From Rhodopseudomonas palustris (GTDB lineage Bacteria; Pseudomonadota; Alphaproteobacteria; Rhizobiales; Xanthobacteraceae): a stretch of DNA of 64,000 nucleotides. Position numbers and translations under genes: made by a program. The DNA is taken from contig NZ_CP041387.1 of the NCBI RefSeq assembly GCF_007005445.1, positions 3,373,001 to 3,437,000 of the forward strand, read 5' to 3'. Shown here in pieces: positions 9,305-17,785 of the stretch (its first letter is position 1; each line of letters begins with the position of its first letter). Below the pieces are notes generated by a model. The model saw nothing but the letters and a program-made list of their open reading frames with translations. It was not told the origin of the DNA and ran no database searches.

Positions 9305-10177
9305 TCACCCCGCCGGCCCAGACCGGCTTGCTCCCTCGGCCCGGTTGGTGCGCAGCATTCCGCGCTTCGGTGCGAACAGGAACGCCGCGCAGAACACCAG
9401 CGCCTGCGTCAGCACGATGCAGGCGCCCGTGGCGCCGTCGATGTGGAAGCTGACGAGCGTGCCGACCGCGGCCGAGCCGGTCGCGACCGCAGCGGCGATC
9501 AGCAGCATCCGCTCGAAGCTGTCGGTGAGCAGATGGGCGGTGGCGCCGGGCGCGATCAGCATCGCGACCACCAGGATGATGCCGACCGCCTTCAGCGACG
9601 CGACGATCGTCAACGCCAGCAGCACCAGCAGTCCGTAGTACAGCGCCCTCACCGGCAGGCCGATGGATCGGGCGTGGTGGGGGTCGAAGCAATACAGCAA
9701 GAGGTCGCGGCGTTTGAGCAGCACCGCCAGCAGCGTCCCACCGGCGACGATCGCGATTTCGATCAGGTCGCGCGGCGTGACGCCGAGCACGTTGCCGAAC
9801 AGGATGTGGTTGAGGTGCTGGTCGGTCTCGATCCTGGTGAACAGCACCAGGCCGAAGCCGAACATCCCGGAGAACACGATGCCCATCACCGTGTCTTCCT
9901 TGACGCGGCTGTTTTCCTTCAGATAGCCGGTGACCACCGCGCAGGACAGGCCGGCCACGAACGCCCCGGCCGCCAGCGGCAGGTTGAGCACATAGGCGAC
10001 CACGATGCCGGGCAGCACCGCGTGAGAGACGGCGTCGCCCATCAGCGACCAGCCCTTCAGCACCAGATAGCAGGACAGCACCGCGCAGACCGCAGCCACC
10101 ATCACGGACGCGATCAGCGCGCGCTGCATGAACGGGTAGGCCAGCGGCCCGGTGATCCAGTCGGCGACCTCGCTCAC
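9305..10177 (-). CDS. sitD: Metal ABC transporter permease (second)
   Basis: A 290-residue ABC-3 family permease with about eight membrane segments, including the family landmarks GWSLMGDAVSHAVLPG and VVAMLIAPGATAHLLTDSFERML. It is the last gene of a five-gene unit (outer-membrane protein, binding protein, ATPase, two permeases), the order known from sitABCD/yfeABCD. The start is GTG at 10177, overlapping the previous stop as GTGA. The frame continues upstream but is antisense or non-coding there. It would form the membrane channel with the neighbouring permease. Symbol by synteny and family. Confidence 0.87.
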   Translation of the reverse strand: MSEVADWITGPLAYPFMQRALIASVMVAAVCAVLSCYLVLKGWSLMGDAVSHAVLPGIVVAYVLNLPLAAGAFVAGLSCAVVTGYLKENSRVKEDTVMGIVFSGMFGFGLVLFTRIETDQHLNHILFGNVLGVTPRDLIEIAIVAGGTLLAVLLKRRDLLLYCFDPHHARSIGLPVRALYYGLLVLLALTIVASLKAVGIILVVAMLIAPGATAHLLTDSFERMLLIAAAVATGSAAVGTLVSFHIDGATGACIVLTQALVFCAAFLFAPKRGMLRTNRAEGASRSGPAG

Positions 10178-11049
10178 GGCGTCACCCCCGCCGCCGCATG
10201 CCGCCGCCGGCGCGCCGCGATCACCCCGTGCTTCGGCGCGAAGTAGAACGCCGCCAGAAACAGCAGGGTCTGCAGCGTGACGATCACGCCGCCGGTGGCA
10301 CCGTCGAGAAAATAGCTGAGATAGGCGCCGACGAAGCTGGTGACGGCGCCGAGCGCGACGCTGATCAGGATCAACCGGCCGAACCGATCGGTGAGCAGAT
10401 AGGCGGTGGCGCCGGGCGTCACCACCAGCGCGATCACCAGACAGGCGCCGACCGTCTGCAGCGCGGCGACCGTGCAGGCGCTGAGCAGGGTGAAGAACAC
10501 GATCTTGAGCCGCCGCGGATCGAGCCCGATGCTGCGGGCGTGGCTCTCGTCGAAGAACGTCACCATCAGATCCTTCCACTTCAGCGCCAGAATCGCCAGC
10601 GACACTGCGGAGATGATCGCCACCTGGACGACGTCGGCATCGGAGATCGCCAGGATGTTGCCGAGCACGATGGTCTGCACGCTCACCGACATCGGCCAGA
10701 TCGAGGCCATCAGCAGACCGAGCGCGAACAACGTGGTGAACACCAGCCCGATCACCGCGTCCTCGCGCAGCCGCGACTTCAGCTTGACGAACTGCATGCC
10801 GGCCGCCGCCAGGATGCCGGCGAAGAACGCGCCGAGCGCGAAGGGCGCGCCGAGGATATAGGCGGCGGCGACGCCCGGAACGATCGCGTGCCCGAGGGCG
10901 TCGCCCATCAGCGACCAGCCCTTCAGCATCAGATAGGCCGACAGAAAGGCGCACACGCCGCCGACCAGGGCGCTCACCCACATCGCCTTCAGCATGTAGC
11001 CGTAGGCGAACGGCACCAGCAGTTCGGCGAGCAGCGAACCCTCGGCCAT
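10174..11049 (-). CDS. sitC: Metal ABC transporter permease (first)
   Basis: A 291-residue ABC-3 family permease with about eight membrane helices. Landmarks are YLMLKGWSLMGDALGHAIVPGVA, FDESHARSIGLDPRRLK (the loop expected to contact the ATPase) and VVTPGATAYLLTDRFGRL. It starts with ATG at 11049, one base after the upstream ATPase stop, and AGGAGAG precedes it inside that gene. It should pair with the downstream permease to move Mn2+ (or Fe2+) across the inner membrane. It is clearly paralogous to the next gene. Confidence 0.88.
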   Translation of the reverse strand: MAEGSLLAELLVPFAYGYMLKAMWVSALVGGVCAFLSAYLMLKGWSLMGDALGHAIVPGVAAAYILGAPFALGAFFAGILAAAGMQFVKLKSRLREDAVIGLVFTTLFALGLLMASIWPMSVSVQTIVLGNILAISDADVVQVAIISAVSLAILALKWKDLMVTFFDESHARSIGLDPRRLKIVFFTLLSACTVAALQTVGACLVIALVVTPGATAYLLTDRFGRLILISVALGAVTSFVGAYLSYFLDGATGGVIVTLQTLLFLAAFYFAPKHGVIAARRRRHAAAGVTP

Positions 11050-11050
11050 C

Positions 11051-11947
11051 TCAGCTCTCCTGATCCTGCCGCTGGTTGGGCCGGGCGTCGTAGAACACCA
11101 GCGGCCGTTCGTCGTCGGTGATCACCGTCAGCCGGCGCTGATCGTCGTCGCTGTGCAGGTCGGCGCCGCCGAGCTGGAAGTTGCGCAGCACGCCGCCGAA
11201 GGCGAGCTCGAGATTGCGCTGGGTGAAGGTCTCGGCGGTCGGCCCGGCCGCCAGCACGGTGCGGTTGACGAGCACGACCTGGTCGCAGAACTGCGGAACG
11301 CTGCCGAGATCGTGGGTCGAGACCAGGATCAGTTGGCCGGCGTCGCGCAGCTCGCGCAGCAGATCGATGATCGCGGTTTCGGTCTTGACGTCGACGCCGG
11401 TGAACGGCTCGTCGAGCAGCACGATCCGGCCGCCCTGCGCCAGCGCGCGGGCGAGAAACACACGCTTCTTCTGGCCGCCGCTGAGCTCGCCGATCTGGCG
11501 GTCGCGATAGGCCGTCATGCCGACGCGTTCCAGGGCCTGGTCGACCGCGCGGCGGTCGGCCTGCGACGGAATCCGCAGGAAGTTCATGTGGCCGTAGCGG
11601 CCCATCATCACCACGGTCTCGACCAGCACCGGAAAATTCCAGTCGATGTCCTCGCTCTGCGGGACGTAGGCGACGATGTTGCGCTTCAGCGCCCGCGCGA
11701 CCGGCATCCCGCACAGCTCCACGCTGCCGGCCGACGGCCGCACGAACCCCATGATCGCCTTGAAGATCGTCGACTTGCCGCTGCCGTTGACGCCGACCAG
11801 CGCGCAGATCGTCCCGGCGCCGAGCGTGAACGAGGCGTCGCGCACGGCCGTGTAGCCGTTCGGATAGGTCACGTCGAGACCGCGCACCGCGATGCCGGGG
11901 ACCGCGTCGCCCGCTCCGCGGGCCTCGGCCGGGTCGAACCGGATCAT
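11051..11947 (-). CDS. sitB: Metal ABC transporter ATP-binding protein
   Basis: A 298-residue ABC ATPase. Walker A is GVNGSGKST (about residue 52), the Q-loop is VPQSEDIDW, the signature is LSGGQKKR, Walker B is [12 protein letters not shown], and the switch His is in STHDLGS. The C-terminal 45 residues extend beyond the usual domain ([15 protein letters not shown]... [12 protein letters not shown]) and are of unknown use. The start ATG at 11947 overlaps the binding-protein stop as ATGA. The motif [12 protein letters not shown] is typical of Mn/Fe-type family members. It energises the two permeases. Confidence 0.9.
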   Translation of the reverse strand: MIRFDPAEARGAGDAVPGIAVRGLDVTYPNGYTAVRDASFTLGAGTICALVGVNGSGKSTIFKAIMGFVRPSAGSVELCGMPVARALKRNIVAYVPQSEDIDWNFPVLVETVVMMGRYGHMNFLRIPSQADRRAVDQALERVGMTAYRDRQIGELSGGQKKRVFLARALAQGGRIVLLDEPFTGVDVKTETAIIDLLRELRDAGQLILVSTHDLGSVPQFCDQVVLVNRTVLAAGPTAETFTQRNLELAFGGVLRNFQLGGADLHSDDDQRRLTVITDDERPLVFYDARPNQRQDQES

Positions 11948-12861
11948 GTCCCGAACCCCTTGGCGATGGTTTCGACGGTCACCTTCAGGAGGTCCAGATA
12001 GGTCGGCACCGGACCGCCCGCCGCGCTGAGCGAATCGACATAGAGCACGCCGCCGTAGCGCGCGCCGCTCTCGCGGGCGACCTGCTTGGCGGCGCGGTCC
12101 GAGATCGTGCTCTCGCTGAACACCACCGGAATCTTGTTCTTGCGCATCAGGTCGATCACCTTGCGCACCTGCTGCGGCGTGCCCTGCTCGTCGGCATTGA
12201 TCGGCCAGAGGAACGCCTCCTTCATCTGGTAATCGCGCGTCAGGTAGCTGAACGCGCCTTCGCTCGACACCAGCCAGCGCTGGTCCTCGGGGATCGCGGC
12301 GAGCCGGCGCCGCAGCGGCTCGTCGAGCGCCTTGATCCTGGCCGCGTAGTCGGCGGCGTTCTGATCGTAGGCGGCCGCGTTGGCGGGGTCGTATTTCACC
12401 AGCGCCTTGCGGATGTTCTCGACATAGATCAGCGCGTTGGACGGCGACATCCAGGCGTGCGGATTGGGCTTGCCGCTGTACGGCCCCTGCGCGATCCCCA
12501 TCGGGGCGATGCCTTCGGTGACCACGACGCTCGGAACATCCTTCACATTCTCGAAGAACCGCTCGAACCAGCGTTCGAGATTGAAGCCGTTCCACAGCAC
12601 GAGATCGGCCGCCTGCGCCCGCACGATGTCGAGCGGGGTCGGCTGGTAGTCGTGGATCTCGGCGCCGGGCTTGGTGATCGATTCCACAACCGCCTTGTCG
12701 CCGGCGACGTTCTGGGCGATGTCCTGGATCACCGTGAAGGTCGTCACCACGCGAAACGGCTTGCGGGCCTGCGCCTGGCACGGGCCGGCGAGCAGCACGC
12801 CCGCGACTGCGGCCGCGACCACGCTGCGCACCCAGCCGCTGCCGATCTGTTTCAGTTTCAT
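11944..12861 (-). CDS. sitA: Periplasmic metal-binding protein, Mn/Fe type (cluster A-I)
   Basis: A 305-residue solute-binding protein with a signal peptide (hydrophobic [17 protein letters not shown], cleavage near AQA). The four predicted metal ligands are visible: His in [10 protein letters not shown], His in NPHAWMSP, Glu in SSEGAFSYL and Asp in LYVDSLS. His-His-Glu-Asp is the set found in PsaA/MntC/SitA proteins, and there is no His-rich loop as in ZnuA. Manganese (possibly ferrous iron) is therefore favoured over zinc. It lies between the outer-membrane protein gene (60-base gap) and the ATPase gene (ATGA overlap). Confidence 0.9.
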   Translation of the reverse strand: MKLKQIGSGWVRSVVAAAVAGVLLAGPCQAQARKPFRVVTTFTVIQDIAQNVAGDKAVVESITKPGAEIHDYQPTPLDIVRAQAADLVLWNGFNLERWFERFFENVKDVPSVVVTEGIAPMGIAQGPYSGKPNPHAWMSPSNALIYVENIRKALVKYDPANAAAYDQNAADYAARIKALDEPLRRRLAAIPEDQRWLVSSEGAFSYLTRDYQMKEAFLWPINADEQGTPQQVRKVIDLMRKNKIPVVFSESTISDRAAKQVARESGARYGGVLYVDSLSAAGGPVPTYLDLLKVTVETIAKGFGT

Positions 12862-12921
12862 CCGTGTCCATCCTGATGCAGTCGCGCGCCGCGGCTCGGG
12901 TGTTCGTCGCGGGGCCCGTCG

Positions 12922-13926
12922 CTAGAAGTGCCAGTTGAGCCGGAGCATCGCCTGCTGGCGCTCGAACTGATCGAGGTTCAGCGGCCGCCGGTCGCCCAGG
13001 GCGCCGCCCGCGACCTGAAACTGCCAGGTGCCGGAGATGCCGAATGCCGGCGAGACGTTGTAGGAGAAGGTCGGCCCGAGATAGACGGCATCGCCGACGA
13101 AACGGTCGAGCCCGCCGCCGTCATAGGCGCGCAGGTAGCGGACATTGAGACCGGCGAGGAATCCGGGCACGAACGCGTAGGACAGGCCGCCGTGCAGTTG
13201 CAGTTCGGAGTCGTGCCCCCAGAGATTGGTCGCGCGCTCGCGGGTGGCGCCGGTGCCGTACCAGACGTTGAAGACGGCGAACAGCCGCTCGGCGATCAGC
13301 TCGCGGTCGAACAGCGCCGCGAACTCGCCGCCGTACTGCTCGATCCGGCCGCCTGTCGCCTCGTCGACGCGGGACCAGTTCGGCTGCGCGTGCAGCGTCA
13401 GCCCGAACGGCGCCGCCTTGCGATCGACCAGCTTGTAGCGGAACTCGAGCGCGGCACCGTTGAAGGTGAAGTGATGGCGGTCGTCGTGGCCGAACACGCC
13501 GTCGATCCGCTGCCCGCCGAACGACAGCCCCGGTGCGATGCGAATCCGATCGGTGAGTGTGTACTTGACCTGGGCCAGCGTCCCCAGCGTGGCGTAGCGG
13601 CCGTCGCGCTTGCCGAAGCCGCCGACGTTCTCCATCTCGACCTCGATCTCGCCCTTCTGGCCGATATCGGAGCCCATCGAAAAGCCGAAGATGTGCTCGG
13701 TGTCGACGCCTTCGGCGTGGTGCGTGCCCGGCACCGTCGCGGGGCGCTGCATCGCGAAGCTCAAGAGCGACGATGCGGGCAACGACAGCCAGGACGGCGC
13801 GTCCTCCGCGGCGGCCGGTGAGATCTCCGCGGCGGCACCGGCCGCGAATGCGGTCGCCACGACCATCCGCCCCCATGACGATGTCCGAGCCGGCGACCGC
13901 TTCGCCGTGTCGATCCGAAGTCTCAC
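12922..13926 (-). CDS. Outer-membrane beta-barrel protein of the Mn-uptake operon
   Basis: A 334-residue protein with a signal peptide (positively charged start, hydrophobic [13 protein letters not shown], likely cleavage after PAAA). Alternating strands follow, and the last residues are RLNWHF; a terminal Phe is the usual outer-membrane insertion signal. I do not recognise the family. The start GTG at 13926 is chosen because AAAGGA lies six bases upstream and the signal peptide begins properly there; an upstream GTG at 13980 is possible. It is the first gene of the metal-uptake operon and lies downstream of a palindromic operator. A role in passing Mn2+ across the outer membrane, as shown for MnoP in Bradyrhizobium, is inference from position. 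Confidence 0.75.
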   Translation of the reverse strand: MRLRIDTAKRSPARTSSWGRMVVATAFAAGAAAEISPAAAEDAPSWLSLPASSLLSFAMQRPATVPGTHHAEGVDTEHIFGFSMGSDIGQKGEIEVEMENVGGFGKRDGRYATLGTLAQVKYTLTDRIRIAPGLSFGGQRIDGVFGHDDRHHFTFNGAALEFRYKLVDRKAAPFGLTLHAQPNWSRVDEATGGRIEQYGGEFAALFDRELIAERLFAVFNVWYGTGATRERATNLWGHDSELQLHGGLSYAFVPGFLAGLNVRYLRAYDGGGLDRFVGDAVYLGPTFSYNVSPAFGISGTWQFQVAGGALGDRRPLNLDQFERQQAMLRLNWHF

Positions 13927-14017
13927 CTGCGTTCCTTTACTTCCGAGCGCGGCCGAGCGGCGCGCAGTTTCATCCTGCACCGGCCGGCCTTGCGACGGTG
14001 GTGCACAATCCCGATAT

Positions 14018-14033
14018 TGTAGCCTTGGCTACA
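14018..14033. promoter_or_regulatory. Palindromic operator, site 1 (candidate MntR box)
   Basis: TGTAGCC-TT-GGCTACA is a perfect 7-bp inverted repeat with a 2-bp centre. It lies 92 bases upstream of the outer-membrane protein start. A near copy lies 51 bases to the right. Size and position fit a DtxR-family (MntR) operator for the uptake operon. Confidence 0.65.
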
Positions 14034-14068
14034 TCGTAGAGAACGAGTCGCAACTGTCAATGCCCGAT

Positions 14069-14084
14069 TGTTGCCTCGGCTACA
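14069..14084. promoter_or_regulatory. Palindromic operator, site 2 (candidate MntR box)
   Basis: TGTTGCC-TC-GGCTACA has one mismatch between its arms and matches site 1 at 14 of 16 positions. It lies 58 bases upstream of the mntR start, so it could give autoregulation. Confidence 0.6.
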
Positions 14085-14142
14085 TTTTGACGCCGACGAG
14101 AATTCGTGCTTTCCGGATCGCAGCAATCGCGAGCGTGAATCA

Positions 14143-14607
14143 ATGAGCCCTGCCGTCCCGCGGAAAGCCCAGCGCAACGACGCTCCCCCGGCCGATCTGC
14201 CGACCGAACTGGTGCAGGCCCGCCGCTTCGGCAAGGCCCGGTCGGCGCAGTCGACCGCGATCCTTGAGGACTATGTCGAACTGATCGCCGACCTGTTGGC
14301 CGGCACCGGCGAAGCGCGGCCGACCGACATTGCACGCCGCCTCGGCGTCTCGCACGCCACCGCGATCAAGACCATTTCGCGATTGAAGAAGGCCGGGCTG
14401 GCGACCTCGCGCCCCTATCGCGGCGTGTTTCTCACCGAGCAGGGCCAGGCGCTGGCGGAACGGTCCCACGCCCGCCATCGGCTGGTGGTCGATCTCTTGC
14501 GCGCCGTCGGCGTCCCGCCCGAAGCTGCGGAAGCCGACGCCGAGGGCATGGAGCACCACTGCTCGGAAACCACGCTGAAGGCGTTCGCGCAGTTTCTCCG
14601 GTCGTAG
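14143..14607 (+). CDS. mntR: Manganese-responsive regulator MntR (DtxR family)
   Basis: A 154-residue DtxR-family repressor. The winged helix covers about residues 38-100 (YVELIADLL... RPTDIARRLGVSHATAIKTISRLKKAGL). The metal-binding/dimerisation part carries HxxxH-like and MEHHCSETTLKAF motifs typical of MntR. The N-terminal 35 residues are an extension as in E. coli MntR. It is expected to repress the divergent uptake operon when Mn2+ is plentiful. The start ATG at 14143 has only a weak ribosome-binding site; the frame is open upstream to 14068 but would overlap operator 2. Confidence 0.9.
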   Translation: MSPAVPRKAQRNDAPPADLPTELVQARRFGKARSAQSTAILEDYVELIADLLAGTGEARPTDIARRLGVSHATAIKTISRLKKAGLATSRPYRGVFLTEQGQALAERSHARHRLVVDLLRAVGVPPEAAEADAEGMEHHCSETTLKAFAQFLRS

Positions 14608-14998
14608 ATTCGCGGGCCGCCGGACCGCCGGCGCCGTGGCAGGGCCGCGTCGGGATCGGTTTCGCCAAAAGCCAAGGTATCGCTGCGCGGCCCTGCCCCC
14701 TGCCGAGAGCTGCAATGTGACGACGCGGAGCGGCTTCTTGATGGCATCATCGGAGGCCGCATCGTCATCACCGCCATGACAGGACTCCATGGGTAGTGGC
14801 GGCTCAAGCTTTGCCGATTGGCACGACCGGCTGCGCGCTCATCGTGCCTGATGCACGAAATCGATGGATTGGCGGGCCTAACAGGCGCACGGTGCAGCGA
14901 CCGGCGCCGGGCGTGCTGCTTTGAGTCGCCCACGCGATGCCGCGCCTCCGCGCTGGCCACCAAGTCACTTCCGTATCCCCATCCAGCAGGAGACCACG
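14608..14998. other. Intergenic region without recognised gene
   Basis: This 391-base gap lies between mntR and a small basic protein. Short GC-rich inverted repeats occur near 14610-14640 (gccgccggaccgccggc) and may act as a terminator-like structure. I see no gene, RNA or repeat family here. Confidence 0.4.
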
Positions 14999-15136
14999 AT
15001 GGCCAAAGGCGAACAGAAGAGTAATCGCGAAGCCAAGAAACCCAAGAAGGAAAAGGTCAAGACCATCGCCGCCGCGCCGAGCCAGAAGACCGGCAATTGG
15101 CAGCCGACCCAAGGCGGGACCGGCAAGAAGAAGTAA
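14999..15136 (+). CDS. Small Lys-rich cytosolic protein (45 residues)
   Basis: A 45-residue, very basic protein (MAKGEQKSNREAKKPKKEK... ending GGTGKKK) with no membrane segment or Cys. Short proteins of this look, beginning MAKGxxxSNREAKKPKK, recur in Alphaproteobacteria and other Proteobacteria, to my knowledge without a function. AGGAG lies seven bases upstream of the ATG at 14999, which supports translation. Nucleic-acid or ribosome binding is plausible from composition but unproven. It has no obvious operon partner. Confidence 0.75.
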   Translation: MAKGEQKSNREAKKPKKEKVKTIAAAPSQKTGNWQPTQGGTGKKK

Positions 15137-15513
15137 CGCCGGCCGCAACCACCGCGGCCGCGAACCGTGCCGCTCGTTCGTCATTCCGGTTCGCGTCGGA
15201 TAGCGACACGAACCCGGAAAGCCATTACCGCCACGATCAAGACCGAGATCGCAACGCCGCTTCCCTGCAGCGATCCGTGACCTGAATGGCCGCGGCGACG
15301 TCCGGGCCGGCGGACCCTGCCCCTGAGACCTGGCTGCCACGCCACTCGCCCGCGCTCCGCGTCGCGCGCGCGCCGCGTTGAACTCCGGTGCCCCCGTGCT
15401 GGACAAAGTGGGAAGCTGACGGACGCCGCCGTAACCGGCTCCGCCCCCATTCTGATCATGCCGATGGGCCGCCGCGAGCTGCGCGGCGCTGCCCAGCAGC
15501 CGGGACGCGCCGC
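15137..15513. repeat. Intergenic region with a degenerate palindromic repeat (15180-15222)
   Basis: This 377-base gap contains one diverged copy (about 15180-15222) of the GTCATTCC / GAACCCGG palindrome that recurs across the window. The rest shows no convincing gene on either strand; the long open frames here overlap in several phases, as expected for high-GC DNA. Confidence 0.5.
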
Positions 15514-15900
15514 ATGCCCACCATCATGCTGATTGCCGTGATCGGCATCCTGTTTCTGCAAGCGACCGGCGCGATTCCGCCGAGCAGCGTCGGCGGGCCG
15601 ATGACGATCGCACTGGCCTTCCTGCTCGGCGCCTTGGCGGTCGGCATCCACGACGCCAAAACTAGGCAACGCGGCCCGCTCGGCTGGATCGTCAGCATCG
15701 CGGTCGCCCTCACCGGCGCCTTCCTCTCCGCCCCGCTCGGCGGCATGGCCGTGGCCATGCTGCTCGCCCCGTTCGTGCAGGGCTCGTCGTCCCTCGCCGC
15801 CGCCGGCGGCCCGGTGATGGCCATAGCGCTCGCGGGGACGATGATCGTCACGCTGGCGGGAGCATGGGGGGCGATCTGGGTGGTGAACAGGTGGCGGTGA
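15514..15900 (+). CDS. Small hypothetical membrane protein
   Basis: A 128-residue, very hydrophobic protein with about four membrane segments, at roughly residues 2-22, 28-45, 56-88 and 96-122. Gly/Ala-rich helices (ALTGAFLSAPLGGMAVAMLL) and a C-terminal NRWR follow. I do not recognise a family. The start ATG at 15514 begins exactly where the hydrophobic segment starts; the ribosome-binding site is weak and an upstream start at 15388 would add a non-membrane, low-quality extension. A palindromic repeat follows 42 bases after the stop. A real but uncharacterised gene is likely, not certain. Confidence 0.6.
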   Translation: MPTIMLIAVIGILFLQATGAIPPSSVGGPMTIALAFLLGALAVGIHDAKTRQRGPLGWIVSIAVALTGAFLSAPLGGMAVAMLLAPFVQGSSSLAAAGGPVMAIALAGTMIVTLAGAWGAIWVVNRWR

Positions 15901-15942
15901 GATTGGCGACGGCTTGGCCGCATCGCGCCCCGCCCCCCCTTT

Positions 15943-15979
15943 GTCATTCCGGGGCGCGCACAGCGCGAACCCGGAATCC
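15943..15979. repeat. Palindromic repeat, family A (single unit)
   Basis: GTCATTCCGGGGCGCG, short loop, then CGCGAACCCGGAATCC. It is one unit of a dispersed palindrome with further copies at 25124, 28614, 29897 and 34538. Confidence 0.85.
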
Positions 15980-16104
15980 ATAACGACCGGCGCCGATGGC
16001 TGAATTGCGGTCTCACGATGGGCGGTCGTCACACACGGCGATCGCATCGCAGCCCGCAGGACTAGAATCCTTTTCGACAACTTGTCGAGGTGCCCGCTTG
16101 TCAA

Positions 16105-16962
16105 TCAACCGCGCACGGCCTGCTTGTAGGCAGCGGCGAGCGCCGCGACAGCGTCGCGGCCGGGACTGGTCTTGACGCGGCTGTGCAGCACGATCGGCAA
16201 AAGCGGCAGCTCGGGCAGCCCGAGCTTTGGCCCGACATCGACCGCGTCCATCGGCAGCATGCGCGGCGACAGCGCCGCGATACCGAGGCCGGCCATCGCC
16301 GCAGCCGCCACCGCCAGCACGCCGCCGCCAACGAAGACTTCGGCATAGGCCGCGCCGTGGCGCTCGAGCAGCTGCACCGCCAGCGCCCGCACACCGCAGG
16401 GCTCGCCCATCGTCACGATCGGCAGCGGCGCGCTGGCGCGGGGCTGCCAGGCGGGCGCGGCGAACCAGCCGAACCGCTCGCGCGCCACCACCTTGCCGTC
16501 GCGGCGCTCGCTGTGCAGGCGCAGCAGCACGGCGTCGAGCTCGCGCCGGTCGAAGCTCTGCAGCAGCTCGCCCGACGAGCCGACGCGCACGGCGATCGCC
16601 TGCGCCGGATCGCGCGCGTTCATCCGGGCGATCAGGCCGGGCAGCTCCGGCCCGGCGACATGATCGCTGATCCCAAGTGCGAGGCGCTGCGGCGCCGCGC
16701 CGAAGGCCTGCATCGCCCGGTCGTGCGCCTCCAAGAGCGCGCGGGCGTGGCCGAGAAAATCGGCACCGTGCGCGGACAGCTGCACCGAGCGCGGCGTCCG
16801 CTCCACCAGCCGTCGGCCGAGCCGCGTTTCGAGGCGCTTCAGCTTCAGGCTGACAGCGGCCTGCGTGGTCTCCAGCGCCTCGGCGGCGCGCGTGAAGCTG
16901 CCGTGCTCGACGATGAGCACGAACGCCCGGACGGCATCGAGATCGAGAGCCGCGCTCATCAT
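16105..16962 (-). CDS. LysR family transcriptional regulator
   Basis: A 285-residue LysR-type regulator. The N-terminal winged helix-turn-helix covers about residues 6-65 (DAVRAFVLIVEHGSFTRAAEALETTQAAVSLKLKRLE). A periplasmic-binding-protein-like effector domain follows (about 90-285). The gene is divergent from a tautomerase gene 100 bases away, which is the usual geometry for a LysR regulator and its target. An inverted repeat overlaps its start. Either of two adjacent ATG codons (16962 or 16959) can start it. The effector is unknown. Confidence 0.9.
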   Translation of the reverse strand: MMSAALDLDAVRAFVLIVEHGSFTRAAEALETTQAAVSLKLKRLETRLGRRLVERTPRSVQLSAHGADFLGHARALLEAHDRAMQAFGAAPQRLALGISDHVAGPELPGLIARMNARDPAQAIAVRVGSSGELLQSFDRRELDAVLLRLHSERRDGKVVARERFGWFAAPAWQPRASAPLPIVTMGEPCGVRALAVQLLERHGAAYAEVFVGGGVLAVAAAAMAGLGIAALSPRMLPMDAVDVGPKLGLPELPLLPIVLHSRVKTSPGRDAVAALAAAYKQAVRG

Positions 16963-16984
16963 TTCAAACCGTTATCGCTGAAAT
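16961..16984. promoter_or_regulatory. Candidate LysR-type inverted repeat
   Basis: ATTTCA-N12-TGAAAT is a perfect 6-bp inverted repeat between the divergent LysR and tautomerase genes. It overlaps the LysR start codon, so it could serve in autorepression. It is short, so chance is possible. Confidence 0.3.
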
Positions 16985-17062
16985 GTCCGACAACTGCTTT
17001 CCAGAATAGATCGGCGCCGGATAGCGTCAAGCCCGCCACAGCCCTCGCCCCCGGAGCCCGCC

Positions 17063-17440
17063 ATGCCGCGCCTCACCGTCTCGATGCTCGCCGGAAAGCC
17101 CGACGCCTATCGCACCGCCATCCTGGACAATCTCTACCGCGCACTACGCGAGACGCTGGGCGTGCCCGACGACGATCAGTTCATCACCCTGACCGAACAC
17201 GCCCCCGCAAACTTCCGCTTCGGCAACGCCTATGGCGTCGCCCGCAGCGCCGATCTCGTCTACATCCAGATCACCGTCTTCGACACCCGCACGCCCGAGC
17301 AGAAAAAGGCGCTGTATCGGCGGATCGCGGAGCTACTCGCGGAGAGCCCGGGACTGCGGCCGGAGGATGTGTTCATCAATGTGTATGATGCGCCGGGGGT
17401 GAATTGGTCGGTGGGAGGGGGCGTGGCGCAGTTTGGGTGA
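17063..17440 (+). CDS. Tautomerase superfamily protein
   Basis: A 125-residue protein beginning Met-Pro-Arg-Leu; removal of Met exposes Pro1, the catalytic base of the 4-oxalocrotonate tautomerase superfamily. The length and the motif YIQITVFDTRTPEQKKALYRRI fit the longer Tautomerase_2-type group, which contains two fused beta-alpha-beta units. GGAG lies seven bases before the ATG. The substrate is unknown. The divergent LysR gene probably controls it, an inference from geometry. Confidence 0.85.
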   Translation: MPRLTVSMLAGKPDAYRTAILDNLYRALRETLGVPDDDQFITLTEHAPANFRFGNAYGVARSADLVYIQITVFDTRTPEQKKALYRRIAELLAESPGLRPEDVFINVYDAPGVNWSVGGGVAQFG

Positions 17441-17507
17441 GCGGACGAACGAACTTGATGTCCTTCCGTCAAAGACTAACCTGCACCCATCGACGATGGA
17501 GGCGACC

Positions 17508-17648
17508 ATGGCGGTGCTGCCGATCCGCAACATCGACGACGCCATGGAAAGGCGGCTTCGCCTCCGCGCAGCCGTCAATGGCCGCTCGGTGGAGGACGAG
17601 GCGCGGGACATTCTCCGGTCTAACAGCCGCCGGCTTGTCTTTGTGTAG
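17508..17648 (+). pseudogene. Truncated FitA-like (ribbon-helix-helix) antitoxin
   Basis: A 46-residue frame, MAVLPIRNIDDAMERRLRLRAAVNGRSVEDEARDIL..., matches the N-terminal DNA-binding half of FitA/VapB antitoxins. Those are usually about 75-85 residues, so the toxin-binding C-terminus is missing. No PIN-domain (FitB/VapC) toxin follows. The stop TAG abuts a hairpin repeat (17650-17675), which may mark the breakpoint. GGAGG at 17498-17502 supports translation from ATG 17508, so a short DNA-binding peptide could still be made. I treat it as a remnant of a toxin-antitoxin pair. Confidence 0.6.
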
Positions 17649-17649
17649 C

Positions 17650-17675
17650 GGCGGATTACGCTGCGCTAATCCGCC
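17650..17675. repeat. Hairpin repeat GGCGGATTA...TAATCCGCC
   Basis: A 9-bp perfect inverted repeat around CGCTGCGC. It is a common dispersed hairpin type in Proteobacteria and follows directly the stop codon of the truncated antitoxin. Confidence 0.7.
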
Positions 17676-17746
17676 CTACGAGCTGCCCCCGTAAGTCGGG
17701 ACACTTCGGACTGAGGGAGTGGCGGAATATCGCCACATAAAGCGAG

Positions 17747-17778
17747 GCCCCGGAGCGTCGCTCCGGGGCTTCGTTGTT
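17747..17778. terminator. Likely bidirectional rho-independent terminator
   Basis: A perfect 10-bp stem (GCCCCGGAGC) with a GTC loop is followed on the plus strand by TTCGTTGTT. It lies downstream of ahcY (minus strand), where CTCGCTTTAT follows the stem. Confidence 0.6.
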
Positions 17779-17785
17779 CCGATGG

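Noticed and set aside
11944..12861. Zinc-specific (ZnuA) binding protein
   Set aside because: No His-rich loop, and the third ligand position is Glu (SSEGAFSYL), as in Mn/Fe receptors.
16090..17388. 432-residue open frame on the plus strand opposite the LysR gene
   Set aside because: Shadow of the LysR gene; the real plus-strand gene here is the tautomerase in another phase.
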